NCBI RefSeq assembly: GCF_001469875.2
Contig: NZ_LOPW02000022.1
Location: 135,829 to 199,828, forward strand
Direction of reading: 5' to 3'
Origin: Haloferax marisrubri
GTDB taxonomy: Archaea; Halobacteriota; Halobacteria; Halobacteriales; Haloferacaceae
Length of the DNA stretch: 64,000 nt
Below are positions 9,473 through 18,227 of this stretch, in pieces; the stretch's first letter is position 1; every line of letters starts with the position of its first letter. Below the pieces are notes generated by a model, which was given only the letters and a program-made list of their open reading frames with translations, was not told the DNA's origin and did not search any database. The position numbers and the translations under genes are program-made.

Positions 9473-10020
9473 GCCGGTCCGCCACCGACTCGGACGACTG
9501 GGCCGCCTCGTCGGACGACGACCGAGGTCAACTGGTGCTCGTCTCCGGGGCGGTCGTCGTCGTCGCCCTGCTCGCGCTTCTCGTCGTCCACGCGCAACTC
9601 GGCTTCGCCGGCGTGGCCGGGACGACCGAGCAACCACCGCTGAACGCCGTCGTGGGGACGACCGACGACGCGGTCGAACTGGCGACCGCCGGCGTCGCGG
9701 GCCGGTACGTCTGGGCGACGAGGGACGCCGCGGTCGAAGACTTCCGCTCGCGTCTCGACCCCGCGCTGACGAGCGTCGAACGCGCACACGCCGGCGAGGG
9801 TGGCGTCGCGCTGACGACGAACGACTCCGCGGCCGCCGGATGGGCGCTCAGAAACTGTCCCGACGGCCCGTACCGGGAGTTCGGCCCCTGCGTCGCCGAC
9901 GACGGTGTCGTCGTTCAAGAGCGCGCAGGGGAGACGGCCGTCGTCGCCGTCCTCGTCGATGTTCGAGTCGCCACGCCCCGCTCGCGGACGGACCTGACGG
10001 TCGCCGTACGCCCGAACTAA
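9469..10020 (+). CDS. Prepilin-like protein, last gene of the pilus operon
   Basis: 183 residues. The GTG at 9469 forms a GTGA overlap with the upstream stop and is preferred over the in-frame GTG at 9460. The N terminus is acidic, then DDRGQLVLVSGAVVVVALLALLVV: an RGQ motif directly before the hydrophobic helix, as in archaellin and pilin precursors. The exposed part has a Cys pair (RNCPDGP, GPCVADD) and is otherwise acidic. The operon ends here, 20 nt before the stop of a convergent gene. Confidence 0.72.
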   Translation: MSRSATDSDDWAASSDDDRGQLVLVSGAVVVVALLALLVVHAQLGFAGVAGTTEQPPLNAVVGTTDDAVELATAGVAGRYVWATRDAAVEDFRSRLDPALTSVERAHAGEGGVALTTNDSAAAGWALRNCPDGPYREFGPCVADDGVVVQERAGETAVVAVLVDVRVATPRSRTDLTVAVRPN

Positions 10021-10039
10021 CCGCCGGCCGAACCGGCGC

Positions 10040-10684
10040 TCACGCGCTCGGCACGTAGCCGAGGACTTCGTACGTGTGTTCGGCGTCGTCTTCCGGTTTG
10101 GACTCGGTGTACCGCGCCTCGTGGACCCGATCCAGTCGGGCGGCGAGGAGCGTCTTGTAGGCGTCCAGAATCGGTGCTTCGGTGAGCGGGGCTTCCGGCC
10201 CCTCGTCTTGGTCGACGATGTTCGCCATGCAGAGCACGCCGTCGGGAGCGAGTAGGCCCGCCACCACGTCGAGGAAGCGGTGGAACTCGGGAACGCTCAT
10301 CGTATCGCCCATGTAGTAGATGGTTTCGCTCCAGACGACGACGTCGAACTCCTCGTCGAGGCTGTCGAGATACGCGCTCGCCTCGCCGGCGAAGAACGTC
10401 GCCCGGTCGGTGTCAGTCCGCTCTCGCGCGCGCTCGACGGCGGCCTCGGAGATGTCGATTCCGTGGAGGTCCGCGTCGGGGAAGCGCTCCAAGAGGAGTT
10501 CCGAGTGCACGCCCTCGGCGCACCCGATTTCCAGAATCGAGTCCGGCGAGCCAACGTGGCTCTCGACAACGCGGTTCTGGCGGCGGTATTTGCGTTGCTC
10601 GTAGGTCGAGGAGTCGAAGTCCCACGGGTCCGGCTCGTCGAACTCGTCGTCGAAGTAGTCGGCGTTCCAGCCGTCGTTCGGCAC
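10040..10684 (-). CDS. NodS-like class I SAM-dependent methyltransferase
   Basis: 214 residues. Motif I is ILEIGCAEGVHS followed by the acidic HGIDIS strand end, so it should bind S-adenosylmethionine. The region before motif I (WDFDSSTYEQRKYRRQ) resembles the N terminus of NodS-like N-methyltransferases, which often act on sugars or small amines; the true substrate is unknown. It follows the RHH/SIS gene by about 1 nt, so the two almost certainly share a transcript. With a sugar-isomerase-type SIS domain next door, a modified-sugar role is possible but is only an inference. Confidence 0.8.
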   Translation of the reverse strand: MPNDGWNADYFDDEFDEPDPWDFDSSTYEQRKYRRQNRVVESHVGSPDSILEIGCAEGVHSELLLERFPDADLHGIDISEAAVERARERTDTDRATFFAGEASAYLDSLDEEFDVVVWSETIYYMGDTMSVPEFHRFLDVVAGLLAPDGVLCMANIVDQDEGPEAPLTEAPILDAYKTLLAARLDRVHEARYTESKPEDDAEHTYEVLGYVPSA

Positions 10685-10685
10685 G

Positions 10686-12089
10686 TTAGTTCACCTCCCC
10701 ATCGGTGGTCTCGGCCGGATTGTAAATGCTCTGGATGACCCGGGACTGGAGCGCCGGGTCCTGGAGCCAGAGTTTGCACAGAACCCCGTACGTGAACAAC
10801 TGAATCGCCGCGAAGAGGATGAGGTCTCGCGCCTCGGGTTCGACGGCGTAGGCGTCGAGTCGGACGAGGCCGTTCCGGCCGTACAGCGAGCGCTCGCGGA
10901 CGGCCTGCTCGGCCGGCCCGCCGTTCAGCGTGAACGCGATGAGCGGGACCTTCTGGTCGAAGTCCGCGGACTGGAGGACGTTCCACACGGAGGTTTCGTC
11001 GCCGAACAGCACGTCGTTCCACTCGCGATACGTCGCGGATCCCTGCTGTGGAATCGCCGTCACGAGGTAGCTCGAACCGCCGTGGAGGACGTTGACCAGG
11101 CGGTGGACGATGTTCTGGAGGTGCGCCGATTCGGCGTGGACGTGGAGAAATTCGGTGAGCTTGAGTTGCGCCTCGTTTCCGAGCCCGCGCTGTGACCCGA
11201 GCGTCCCGAATATCGGGTCGCTCTGGAGGTCGTTGTGGCGCTGGAGTTCTTCGATGGCCGCGAGTATCTCGCTTTGACCCGAGAGGCCGGCGGCGTCGTC
11301 GCCCTGTTTGAACTGGCCTTCGACGAACTCGTCGAGCGCCCTGAACCGGGCTTGAAACCGCTGGATATCGACGTAGTCGTCGAGGAAGACGACTTGGAGG
11401 ACGGCAAGTTGCGCGACCAGGCTTTTCGTCGCGTAGATGTCGATTCGCTCTTCGATGTCCGGAAGTGGGACGACGTGGTCGGCGCGCTCCGAGAGGGGGC
11501 TGTCCGGGTCGGTCACGGCGACGACGGTCGCCTGCTGGTTCGCACAGAGGTCGAGAACAGAATCCGTCTTCCCGCTCCGCGAGATGGCGACGATGGTGTC
11601 GTCCGTCGACGAGTGCATCTCGGTGGCTTCGACGCCGCTGCGGACCTGCGACCGGATGCCACGGTCGCGGAGGCGGTCGGCGAGCCAGTAGCCGACCGAC
11701 GTCGAGGACCCTTGCCCGGCGATAGTGACGACGCCGTCGGCGTCGAACACCGGCCGCCGAACCGCCTGTCGGAAGGCGTCGTCGGCGATGGTCTCCCAGA
11801 CCTGCGCTTCGATAGCCTCGTACACGCCCGTCCGCTCGCCCGTATCGCGTGCAATCGAACGAAGGTCGTCTTCGAACAGCTTCGGGATGTTGACCGACGT
11901 GCTGTCGTCTGTAAGGTTCGCCTTGATGACCGACCGCACGTATTCGGACGTTTTCTTGTTTTTCTGCTGGGCGATTTCGTCCACCTGCTGCTTGACCCGC
12001 TTTGAGACGCGGGCCTGGAGTATCTCGTCTTTCGTCATAGTCGCCGGTATGTCAAACGACGCGATAGTTCTTGTCATCGTGTATGTCAT
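10686..12089 (-). CDS. Ribbon-helix-helix plus SIS-domain protein (putative sugar-phosphate-sensing regulator)
   Basis: 467 residues. Residues about 20-65 resemble a CopG/Arc-type ribbon-helix-helix (ARVSKRVKQQVDEIAQQKNKKTSEYVRSVI). Residues about 110-245 form a SIS phosphosugar-binding domain, with VTIAGQGSSTS and AISRSGKTDSV matching the SIS phosphate and serine loops. The C-terminal 200 residues may be a second, degenerate SIS-like domain. The order DNA-binding domain then SIS recalls bacterial RpiR regulators, but with RHH instead of HTH. The ATG at 12089 lies about 28 nt from a TATA box at 12113-12120, supporting a leaderless start there; ATG 12038 is an alternative. Repeats in the promoter could be its own operators. 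Confidence 0.75.
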   Translation of the reverse strand: MTYTMTRTIASFDIPATMTKDEILQARVSKRVKQQVDEIAQQKNKKTSEYVRSVIKANLTDDSTSVNIPKLFEDDLRSIARDTGERTGVYEAIEAQVWETIADDAFRQAVRRPVFDADGVVTIAGQGSSTSVGYWLADRLRDRGIRSQVRSGVEATEMHSSTDDTIVAISRSGKTDSVLDLCANQQATVVAVTDPDSPLSERADHVVPLPDIEERIDIYATKSLVAQLAVLQVVFLDDYVDIQRFQARFRALDEFVEGQFKQGDDAAGLSGQSEILAAIEELQRHNDLQSDPIFGTLGSQRGLGNEAQLKLTEFLHVHAESAHLQNIVHRLVNVLHGGSSYLVTAIPQQGSATYREWNDVLFGDETSVWNVLQSADFDQKVPLIAFTLNGGPAEQAVRERSLYGRNGLVRLDAYAVEPEARDLILFAAIQLFTYGVLCKLWLQDPALQSRVIQSIYNPAETTDGEVN

Positions 12090-12130
12090 ACGATTTTGCC
12101 CTACTGTATACGCATATAAACTGTATACGC
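12081..12130. promoter_or_regulatory. Divergent promoter with repeated operator-like motifs
   Basis: CTGTATACGC occurs twice, at 12104-12113 and 12121-12130. GTATGTCATAC lies at 12081-12091 and the repeats contain the palindrome GTATAC. The TATA-like CATATAAA (12113-12120) sits between the two repeats and reads as a TATA box on either strand. These are candidate binding sites for the RHH domain of the gene starting at 12089. Confidence 0.5.
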
Positions 12131-12263
12131 GGGGTACAAAACACGGCTGATTATGTCACACGCAAGATATTTGTTTACAGTCATACAATCTGTTTGTGTG
12201 ACGCGAAGACGAAAACGAGACCGTCACGAGAACCCCTACAAACGCGATACACAACAGATTACG

Positions 12264-13139
12264 ATGGCCAACGACTCAACCCAACCCAGAAACTCGACGG
12301 AATCGGATTCGAACACTCTGAATATAGACATTAATTCGCGGCACGACCACGGGTGTACCCGCCCGGCGTCGGAGGCACCGGAACGGCCACCGTCCCTAAC
12401 GACCGTCGTCTTCCGAGCCACCCTCGCGGCGCTCGTCGTGCTTTCGATGTTCGCGGTCGCCGTCCCAGTCGTCACGGCCGACGCCGGCCCGGCGGCACTG
12501 TCCGGTCCCCCGACCGCTTCGGTGAGCGCGGACGAGGCGCTCGACGCCCGTGAGGCGGCGAAGGACAGACTCACGGAGCTCCGCCGCCTCGACGACCGAC
12601 CGATGGTCTCGGTCGAGGCGAGCACGCTCCAGACGGTCCAGAACCGCATCGAGACGGGGAACTTGAGCTACACGCGGGCGAACTACGACACCGCGGCCGA
12701 ACACTGGTCGGTCGCGGAGAAGCAGGCGACCGCGGCCCTCGCCCGCGCCTATGCCGAGGGGACCGAACGGAACCTCAACGCGACGGTCGGCTTCATCGAA
12801 AAGCGCGAAGCGGAGGGGTACGCGACGGCCGACACCGCCGAGTACACCGAGCGCGCCGCCGAACTGCGCGCACAGACCCCCGAGACGCTCGCCGACCACC
12901 GGAAGCGCTACCGGGAGGCCCGACAGCTCCACAGCGACGTCGAGTCGTCGCTGCCGTCGATGCACGCGGTCCGACTGGCGAACTGGCTGTCTCCGACGTG
13001 GTTCGCGGGCGGGGTTGTCGTCGCCCTCGGCGCGGTGACGATCGTCATCGGCTTCGCCCTCGGCCGCCGCGGACAGTCCAAATCGAAGACGAAACCCGAA
13101 ATAGACGACCGCGAGGTCGAGGAGTCCGGCCTCAGATAA
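12264..13139 (+). CDS. Exported, C-terminally membrane-anchored helical protein of unknown function
   Basis: 291 residues from ATG 12264. A hydrophobic segment near residues 48-70 (VVFRATLAALVVLSMFAVAVPVVTADA) looks like a signal peptide or anchor with an Ala-X-Ala-like end. Then come about 170 Ala/Glu/Arg-rich residues predicted to be helical or coiled-coil, and a transmembrane helix near the C terminus (WFAGGVVVALGAVTIVIGFALG) followed by a basic tail. Most of the protein should face outward. The start is uncertain: ATG 12153, nearer the shared TATA box, would add 37 basic residues. It is first in line with the unknown gene at 13158 and the JAMM gene at 14356. No family recognised. Confidence 0.65.
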   Translation: MANDSTQPRNSTESDSNTLNIDINSRHDHGCTRPASEAPERPPSLTTVVFRATLAALVVLSMFAVAVPVVTADAGPAALSGPPTASVSADEALDAREAAKDRLTELRRLDDRPMVSVEASTLQTVQNRIETGNLSYTRANYDTAAEHWSVAEKQATAALARAYAEGTERNLNATVGFIEKREAEGYATADTAEYTERAAELRAQTPETLADHRKRYREARQLHSDVESSLPSMHAVRLANWLSPTWFAGGVVVALGAVTIVIGFALGRRGQSKSKTKPEIDDREVEESGLR

Positions 13140-13157
13140 CCACTCACGGAGACATCT

Positions 13158-14309
13158 ATGAACATATCCAACTACGTACGCAACGCGGTTCCGTGGAGCG
13201 GCACCGACGAGTCGAACGACGACGCGGTCATCACCGACGGCGCGGGCGGCGGCGCGGTCGAGGCGAACGCGGCGGCGAATCGGCCGACCGGCGACAGCGA
13301 CGACCACGACGAGAACAGGGTGGGCGTGTTCTTCCCGCCGAACACGCTCGCGGACGTGGTGCGACGCGAGTGGTTCGCCCGCGCCGAGGAGATGCTCGGA
13401 ACGTCGATTCCGACGCGGTTCGTCCAGGACGTCCGACTCGGGCGCAACCCGCTTCGCATCGAGGACGTCACGCCGATGCTCGCCCCGGAAGTCGAGCGCG
13501 AACTGCTCAGGCTGTCGTACGACGCCGACCACGCGCTGGTCCCGTCGTCGCTCGGGACCGGCTTTCCGGCCTACAAGTTCGTCGACGTCGGCCTCGTCTT
13601 CGAGGAGACGGTCGACGTGGTCGTTCCCTCGCACAAGACCGCTGACGGGCTGCACAAGAACCCGCAGAACGCGCTGTTGGCCGGCCTCGGCGTCGCGGTC
13701 ATGGACGCGCCGGCGATACTCATCGACCACCGGGCGCAGGCGGTCGGGATGGACGACGTGCCACCGGAACTGGCGAAGTTCCTCGCGGCGACGACCCACA
13801 CCGACGTGGCGAACCGGTCGTTCGGCTACTGGAGCGCCGCGATGACGACGGTCCCAATCGGCGGGCGCGCCGAGATGGACCTCAACCCCGCGGTTCAGCG
13901 GGCGGCCAACAGCCTCACGCCGTGGCTGTCGGCCGAGCAGTGGGCCCCGTGGGCCATCGAAAACGGTGACATCGAACCCGACGCGACGGTCCCGACGCTG
14001 GCCGAGCCGGACCTGATGGTCGTCCTCCCCCACGGCGTCAGCCTCGGCCAGCACCACAACCTCCGGACGATTCACGCGGACGTGGCCAACGCCCACGTCG
14101 TCGGCTTCTGGCCGCTCGACGCGGCGTGGATACACACCCACGTCCGGCGGGCCGGCGCGGCGTACATCGACGCGGAAATCCACGACGAGTCGTCGCCGCT
14201 CCGGCAGGTGTGGGAGTCGCACACGGCCAAGTTCGGCGTGAGCGACCCCGTGGACCGATGGGAGCGCTTCTACGCCGAGCACGTCGAGCCGGCGCTCCCG
14301 GAGCAGTAA
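13158..14309 (+). CDS. Unknown soluble protein between an exported protein and a JAMM protease
   Basis: 383 residues, 18 nt after the previous gene and 46 nt before the JAMM gene. No signal peptide or membrane helix is seen. Residues about 15-55 are acidic and low-complexity; the rest is well-formed alpha/beta sequence with notable His-containing stretches (VVVPSHKTADGLHKN, LVVLPHGVSLGQHHN written loosely, AAWIHTHVRRAG). I cannot assign a family. Its placement suggests it works with the membrane JAMM protein, perhaps as a substrate, adaptor or conjugation-related partner, but nothing in the sequence proves this. Confidence 0.65.
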   Translation: MNISNYVRNAVPWSGTDESNDDAVITDGAGGGAVEANAAANRPTGDSDDHDENRVGVFFPPNTLADVVRREWFARAEEMLGTSIPTRFVQDVRLGRNPLRIEDVTPMLAPEVERELLRLSYDADHALVPSSLGTGFPAYKFVDVGLVFEETVDVVVPSHKTADGLHKNPQNALLAGLGVAVMDAPAILIDHRAQAVGMDDVPPELAKFLAATTHTDVANRSFGYWSAAMTTVPIGGRAEMDLNPAVQRAANSLTPWLSAEQWAPWAIENGDIEPDATVPTLAEPDLMVVLPHGVSLGQHHNLRTIHADVANAHVVGFWPLDAAWIHTHVRRAGAAYIDAEIHDESSPLRQVWESHTAKFGVSDPVDRWERFYAEHVEPALPEQ

Positions 14310-14355
14310 GCCGCACCGTCCACAGACGACCCGCGACTCCGCGTTTTCACCGACC

Positions 14356-17040
14356 ATGACAGACGATATCCAACTCGTAGAACTGAGCGCAGTCATCGAC
14401 CCGACCGACGACGACCACGAGCGCGCCGACGAACCGAGCGACAGCGACCCCGACCGACGCCGCTGGCTCCGCTGGGTCGCGGTCGGAGTGACGGCCGCCG
14501 CGCTCCTCGGACTGAGCGCGCTCGCGGTCGTAGACCCGGCTGCGGGCGACGCGGTCGCCTTCCCGAGCCTCGGTCTACTGGGAGCGACGCCGACGCTCCG
14601 ACCGCGCCTGCGGGCGTTCCGACGGGCCGTGAGGAGACTGGTCCCGTTTCGGACGAACCGAGACGAACCACCGGACCGGCGAAAAGCGAGCGACTCGTCG
14701 CTCGATGGGCCGGGCGTTGCGGGCGAGGGCGACCCTGACGACTCCGAAGAAGCCGACCCGACCCCGGACGCCCCGGACCGCGCGGACGGAGACGACGCGA
14801 GCGACGCCAGCGACCCGCCGTCGATTTCGGTGAGCCGCCTATCCGACGAGCGGGACGTGTCCGTCATCGTCGACCACCTCATGCGCGCGTCGGACTCGCG
14901 GCCGCTCCCGGACGCGTTCGGCGTCGTCTCGCCCATCAAGCGCCCGCTGGCGTCGACGCTCGAAGGCATCCCGCGGGAACTCGGCGTTCACTGTCGGGAC
15001 GTGAGTCCCGTTCTCGTCGGGACCGCGAACAACGAGACGACCGTCGAGCGCCTCGGACGGACGTACGAGCTACTGCTCGTGGTCACCCCGGACCACGAGG
15101 CTGTCCTCTCAGACGTGCTCCGGTACCTCCCGGCGCTGATTCGGACCGATGGGGTCTCCGGTATCGGGTCGGTTCGAACCGTGACACTCCCGGCGTCGGA
15201 CCGACCCGGGACCGAACGCGAGAGCCAAGGGACCCTGAAGGCGCTCCGCGGACACAAGGGCGAGCCACGACACCCGATGGCCCGGACCGAGCCCGACTTT
15301 ATCGCCGCATCGGCACCGTCCGAGTGGACGGGACCCGTCCGGTCGGTGCTGTCCGACTACGCGCCGGTCATCGAGGTCGTCGAATGGGACCGCGCCGCAA
15401 TTCACGTCGCGGGGTTCGTGTTCGCGTCGGCGGTGGACCTCCCCGACCACGTGACCGCGTCCAGCGACGACTCGACGGAGCGCATTCCGCGCGGAGCTTC
15501 GTCGTCTGACGACGCCGACGGGCGACCGACCGCGACTGGCAGTTCGACGCCGACTGGCAGTTCAGCCCCCGCTGAGGAGTCAACGACTACCTCCCCGCCC
15601 GAGTCCGACGATGCGTCACCTACCGGCTCGACGCCCGAATCGACGGGTGAAGAACCCCCGAAATCGACCGATTCGGACGACGGGGCGGCGCCCCGCGACG
15701 AGACGACACAACAGACCACCACGGACGGCGGCCGGGCGTCAGGCGGGACCTACCCGTCCGGCTCCTCGCAGGTGTCCCCGCAAACGAGAGGTGATGAACC
15801 CGAGGGGGGCGCACCGCGGACTGATGCGGAATCAGACGACTCGACGATCGGACCGACCCCCGAACAGGACGGGACGGACCGGTCGAGTCAGGGGCCCGAT
15901 TCGGCACCGGAGACAGACGGGGCGAGTCCGGGCGCTGGCGGTCCCGAAGCCGGGTCGGATGCCGACGACGCCGACGCAGATGACGCCGAGGGTCCAGGTG
16001 GCGCTGACAGCGCTGACGGTACTGACGGAACTCCCGAGACGGGAGGCGACACGCCACCGAGCGAACGCGCGCCGTCGGACGACGCGGACACCTCGGCGGG
16101 GACGCCCACGAAGCCCCCGAGCGAGTCGACTCAGCCGCCTTCCGAGTCGGACGACTCAGCTCCCGGGTCGGACTCCGCGAAAGTGACGCCCGAGAGCCGG
16201 TCGACTGCGCCCGAGCGCGGAACGAATCCTCCGTCCCCGGGCGGAGCGCCGAGCGGCCGAGTGCCGTCCGACGACGAGGCGTCGCAGACTGCACCGAAGT
16301 CCGAGACGGCGCTCCCGGCGGAGTTTCCGGTCCCCGCGGGGACGACTCCGGGCGACGAAGCCGACAGTTCGCCGAGCGGTGACGGTTCGAAATCGCCCTC
16401 GTCGGAGCCGTCAGCGACGCGACCCGGGGAATCGTCAGCGTCGCCGGCGGCAACCCCCGAGACACCCGCGGACGATGTCGACGCCGGTGCGGGAATCGTC
16501 CCGTTCGGCGACGCGCCCGCGTCGAGCGACCCCTCGGTCGTCGACGTGACCGAACACGTGCTGAACGAACTGACGTTTCAGGCCACGGCGACGCCGGGGC
16601 GAGAGGTCTACTCGACGGTGTACGCGGACGAGCAGGGGCTGATTCGGCACCACCACGCCATCGATCACCCGGACTTCCTCCGGAGTCGCACGGACTCCAT
16701 CTCCTTCACGCCGGAGTTCTTCTCGCACCTCCGGCGACTGGCCAGCCTCCACAAGGACATCGACCACCGACTCGCCGGCGGCGCACACTCCCACCCGGTG
16801 AGCGGGCAACCGCTCCAGAGTGGCGCGGACAAGCGGTTCGTTCGGAAAGTCTGGCGGAACACCCGAAACACCTCGTTCATCGTCGGCGTGACCGAGGGCG
16901 AGGGTCCGGACGAGTGGACGATTGCGGATGACGGCCGTGAAGTCCGACGACAGTCCAACGACCACCTCGTCCGAATCCGCGCGTTCTCGGGACGGAACGA
17001 GCCGAAGCGGATTCGACTCCATCAGAACATGGGCCAGTAG
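14356..17040 (+). CDS. Membrane-anchored protein with C-terminal JAMM (JAB1/MPN) metalloprotease domain
   Basis: 894 residues. Layout: acidic N terminus; one or two membrane helices near residues 36-75; an alpha/beta domain of about 180 residues (about 160-345); a very long Ser/Pro/Thr/Asp/Glu-rich disordered linker (about 365-735); and a C-terminal domain with the full JAMM signature, Glu750 then H811-S-H813-P-x7-S822-x2-D825. JAMM enzymes are zinc isopeptidases that cut ubiquitin or ubiquitin-like (SAMP) chains, or deaminate small molecules. All zinc and catalytic residues are present, so activity is expected. The membrane tether and long flexible linker are unlike the small soluble haloarchaeal JAMM proteins. 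Substrate unknown. Confidence 0.8.
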   Translation: MTDDIQLVELSAVIDPTDDDHERADEPSDSDPDRRRWLRWVAVGVTAAALLGLSALAVVDPAAGDAVAFPSLGLLGATPTLRPRLRAFRRAVRRLVPFRTNRDEPPDRRKASDSSLDGPGVAGEGDPDDSEEADPTPDAPDRADGDDASDASDPPSISVSRLSDERDVSVIVDHLMRASDSRPLPDAFGVVSPIKRPLASTLEGIPRELGVHCRDVSPVLVGTANNETTVERLGRTYELLLVVTPDHEAVLSDVLRYLPALIRTDGVSGIGSVRTVTLPASDRPGTERESQGTLKALRGHKGEPRHPMARTEPDFIAASAPSEWTGPVRSVLSDYAPVIEVVEWDRAAIHVAGFVFASAVDLPDHVTASSDDSTERIPRGASSSDDADGRPTATGSSTPTGSSAPAEESTTTSPPESDDASPTGSTPESTGEEPPKSTDSDDGAAPRDETTQQTTTDGGRASGGTYPSGSSQVSPQTRGDEPEGGAPRTDAESDDSTIGPTPEQDGTDRSSQGPDSAPETDGASPGAGGPEAGSDADDADADDAEGPGGADSADGTDGTPETGGDTPPSERAPSDDADTSAGTPTKPPSESTQPPSESDDSAPGSDSAKVTPESRSTAPERGTNPPSPGGAPSGRVPSDDEASQTAPKSETALPAEFPVPAGTTPGDEADSSPSGDGSKSPSSEPSATRPGESSASPAATPETPADDVDAGAGIVPFGDAPASSDPSVVDVTEHVLNELTFQATATPGREVYSTVYADEQGLIRHHHAIDHPDFLRSRTDSISFTPEFFSHLRRLASLHKDIDHRLAGGAHSHPVSGQPLQSGADKRFVRKVWRNTRNTSFIVGVTEGEGPDEWTIADDGREVRRQSNDHLVRIRAFSGRNEPKRIRLHQNMGQ

Positions 17041-17455
17041 TCGTGGCGAGGGTCAAGAGACAGAATACCTTGATATTTGATGTTTTTAATAAAACATATT
17101 ATATCATAGAATTGTTCGGTGACACAGGCGAACATCTCATCCGACAAAAGAAACCGTATTTTTAGCAGTCAAATCGGGGGAAGTAGGCCAAATCCCACAT
17201 ACACACACGGTGTACTCGCAACACCGATTCGAAAATAGAGGGCACCACGAATATCGGCTCATCAGCCACCAAAACAAGGATTCAAGAGATATCTGACAGC
17301 GTAACCAAACAGTACCGCTATCACAGACGCTCAAACATATCTACTCACAGTACATCAAATAATTCTGTGATGTTCGGGTTGCGAACGTAGTCGGCGCTGT
17401 GTCGTCGAGCGTGCGCCGACCGGACGCACCGCTGACCGGTTCGGCCCGAACTCGT
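17041..17455. other. AT-rich intergenic region
   Basis: About 415 bp between the ends of two convergent genes. 17070-17350 is much more AT-rich than its surroundings, with T-tracts such as GATGTTTTTAAT near 17078 that could end the JAMM operon. I see no coding frame with haloarchaeal codon bias and no clear RNA gene. The low GC content may mark transferred or decaying DNA. Confidence 0.5.
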
Positions 17456-18103
17456 TCAGTACGACAGCGTCCACTGGCGGTCGATAAGCCAGTCGTCCAA
17501 CTTCCCGAGCGGGTCCTCCGCGACGTGCGACCCGTGGCTCACGAGGACCGTCTCGATGTCGTAGTCGAACAGTTTGATGAGATTCCGCTCGGCCTCCTCG
17601 TGGCTCAGGTCGTTGAACTGCGCCGCGGGCGGGACGAGGAACCCCGGCGGGAGGCCGCGGCGGTCCGAGCCCTCCAGTACGTCGCCGGCGATGAAGACGC
17701 CCTCGTCTTCCAAGAGGAGGCCGCTGTTCGCGACCGTGTGACCGGGGACCTGCACGATTCGAATCCCGCCGTCGAGGACCTCGTCGTGGCGGAAGTGCCG
17801 GTCGGCCTCGACGTCGAGCGCGTCGTAGAACCCCTTCGCGCCGCCGGGGACGAGGAGTTCGGGGTCGAACGCGTCCAACACCGCGGGCGTCCCGCCGAAG
17901 TGGCCCTCGTCGCCGTGGGTGATGATGAAGCGGTCGACGCCGCCGAACTCCGAGCCCAGTACGGACACCAGTTCGTCGCCGTCGTCGGGGAACGCCGTGT
18001 CGACCAGCGTGGTCGTGCCAGTCGGTCGGTCTTCGAGGACGAACACGCGGACGTGGTCGAACTGTATCGTGTACACGCCGTCTGCGACTGCTGTTACTGT
18101 CAT
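17456..18103 (-). CDS. Metallo-beta-lactamase-fold hydrolase (paralog 1)
   Basis: 215 residues of the MBL superfamily. The usual metal motif HxHxDH appears here as H-G-D-E-G-H (in FIITHGDEGHFGG): the second His is Asp and the Asp is Gly. Later ligand-like residues are kept (VPGHT, FIAGDVL, SHGSH). It is clearly paralogous along its whole length to the protein encoded at 21427-22074, which has the same two changes. The pair flanks the uspA-tctAB segment. The substrate is unknown; hydrolysis of a thioester or lactone in the same catabolic pathway is a reasonable guess. Confidence 0.8.
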   Translation of the reverse strand: MTVTAVADGVYTIQFDHVRVFVLEDRPTGTTTLVDTAFPDDGDELVSVLGSEFGGVDRFIITHGDEGHFGGTPAVLDAFDPELLVPGGAKGFYDALDVEADRHFRHDEVLDGGIRIVQVPGHTVANSGLLLEDEGVFIAGDVLEGSDRRGLPPGFLVPPAAQFNDLSHEEAERNLIKLFDYDIETVLVSHGSHVAEDPLGKLDDWLIDRQWTLSY

Positions 18104-18227
18104 GCGCAGTCGAGGCTACGGCGAGTCGCGGTAAAAAGGGGGTCGCGCGTTCTCAAGGACGGATAACGGGTGCCCCGAAACGGTACTGCGCGACGACCGC
18201 CCGGTGGGTGTCGTCCCCGGTAGACGG

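Noticed and set aside
17041-17455. Small genes in the AT-rich stretch (for example a 65-residue minus-strand frame at 17137-17334)
   Set aside because: Codon use is unlike the neighbours and there is no domain or promoter in the right place.
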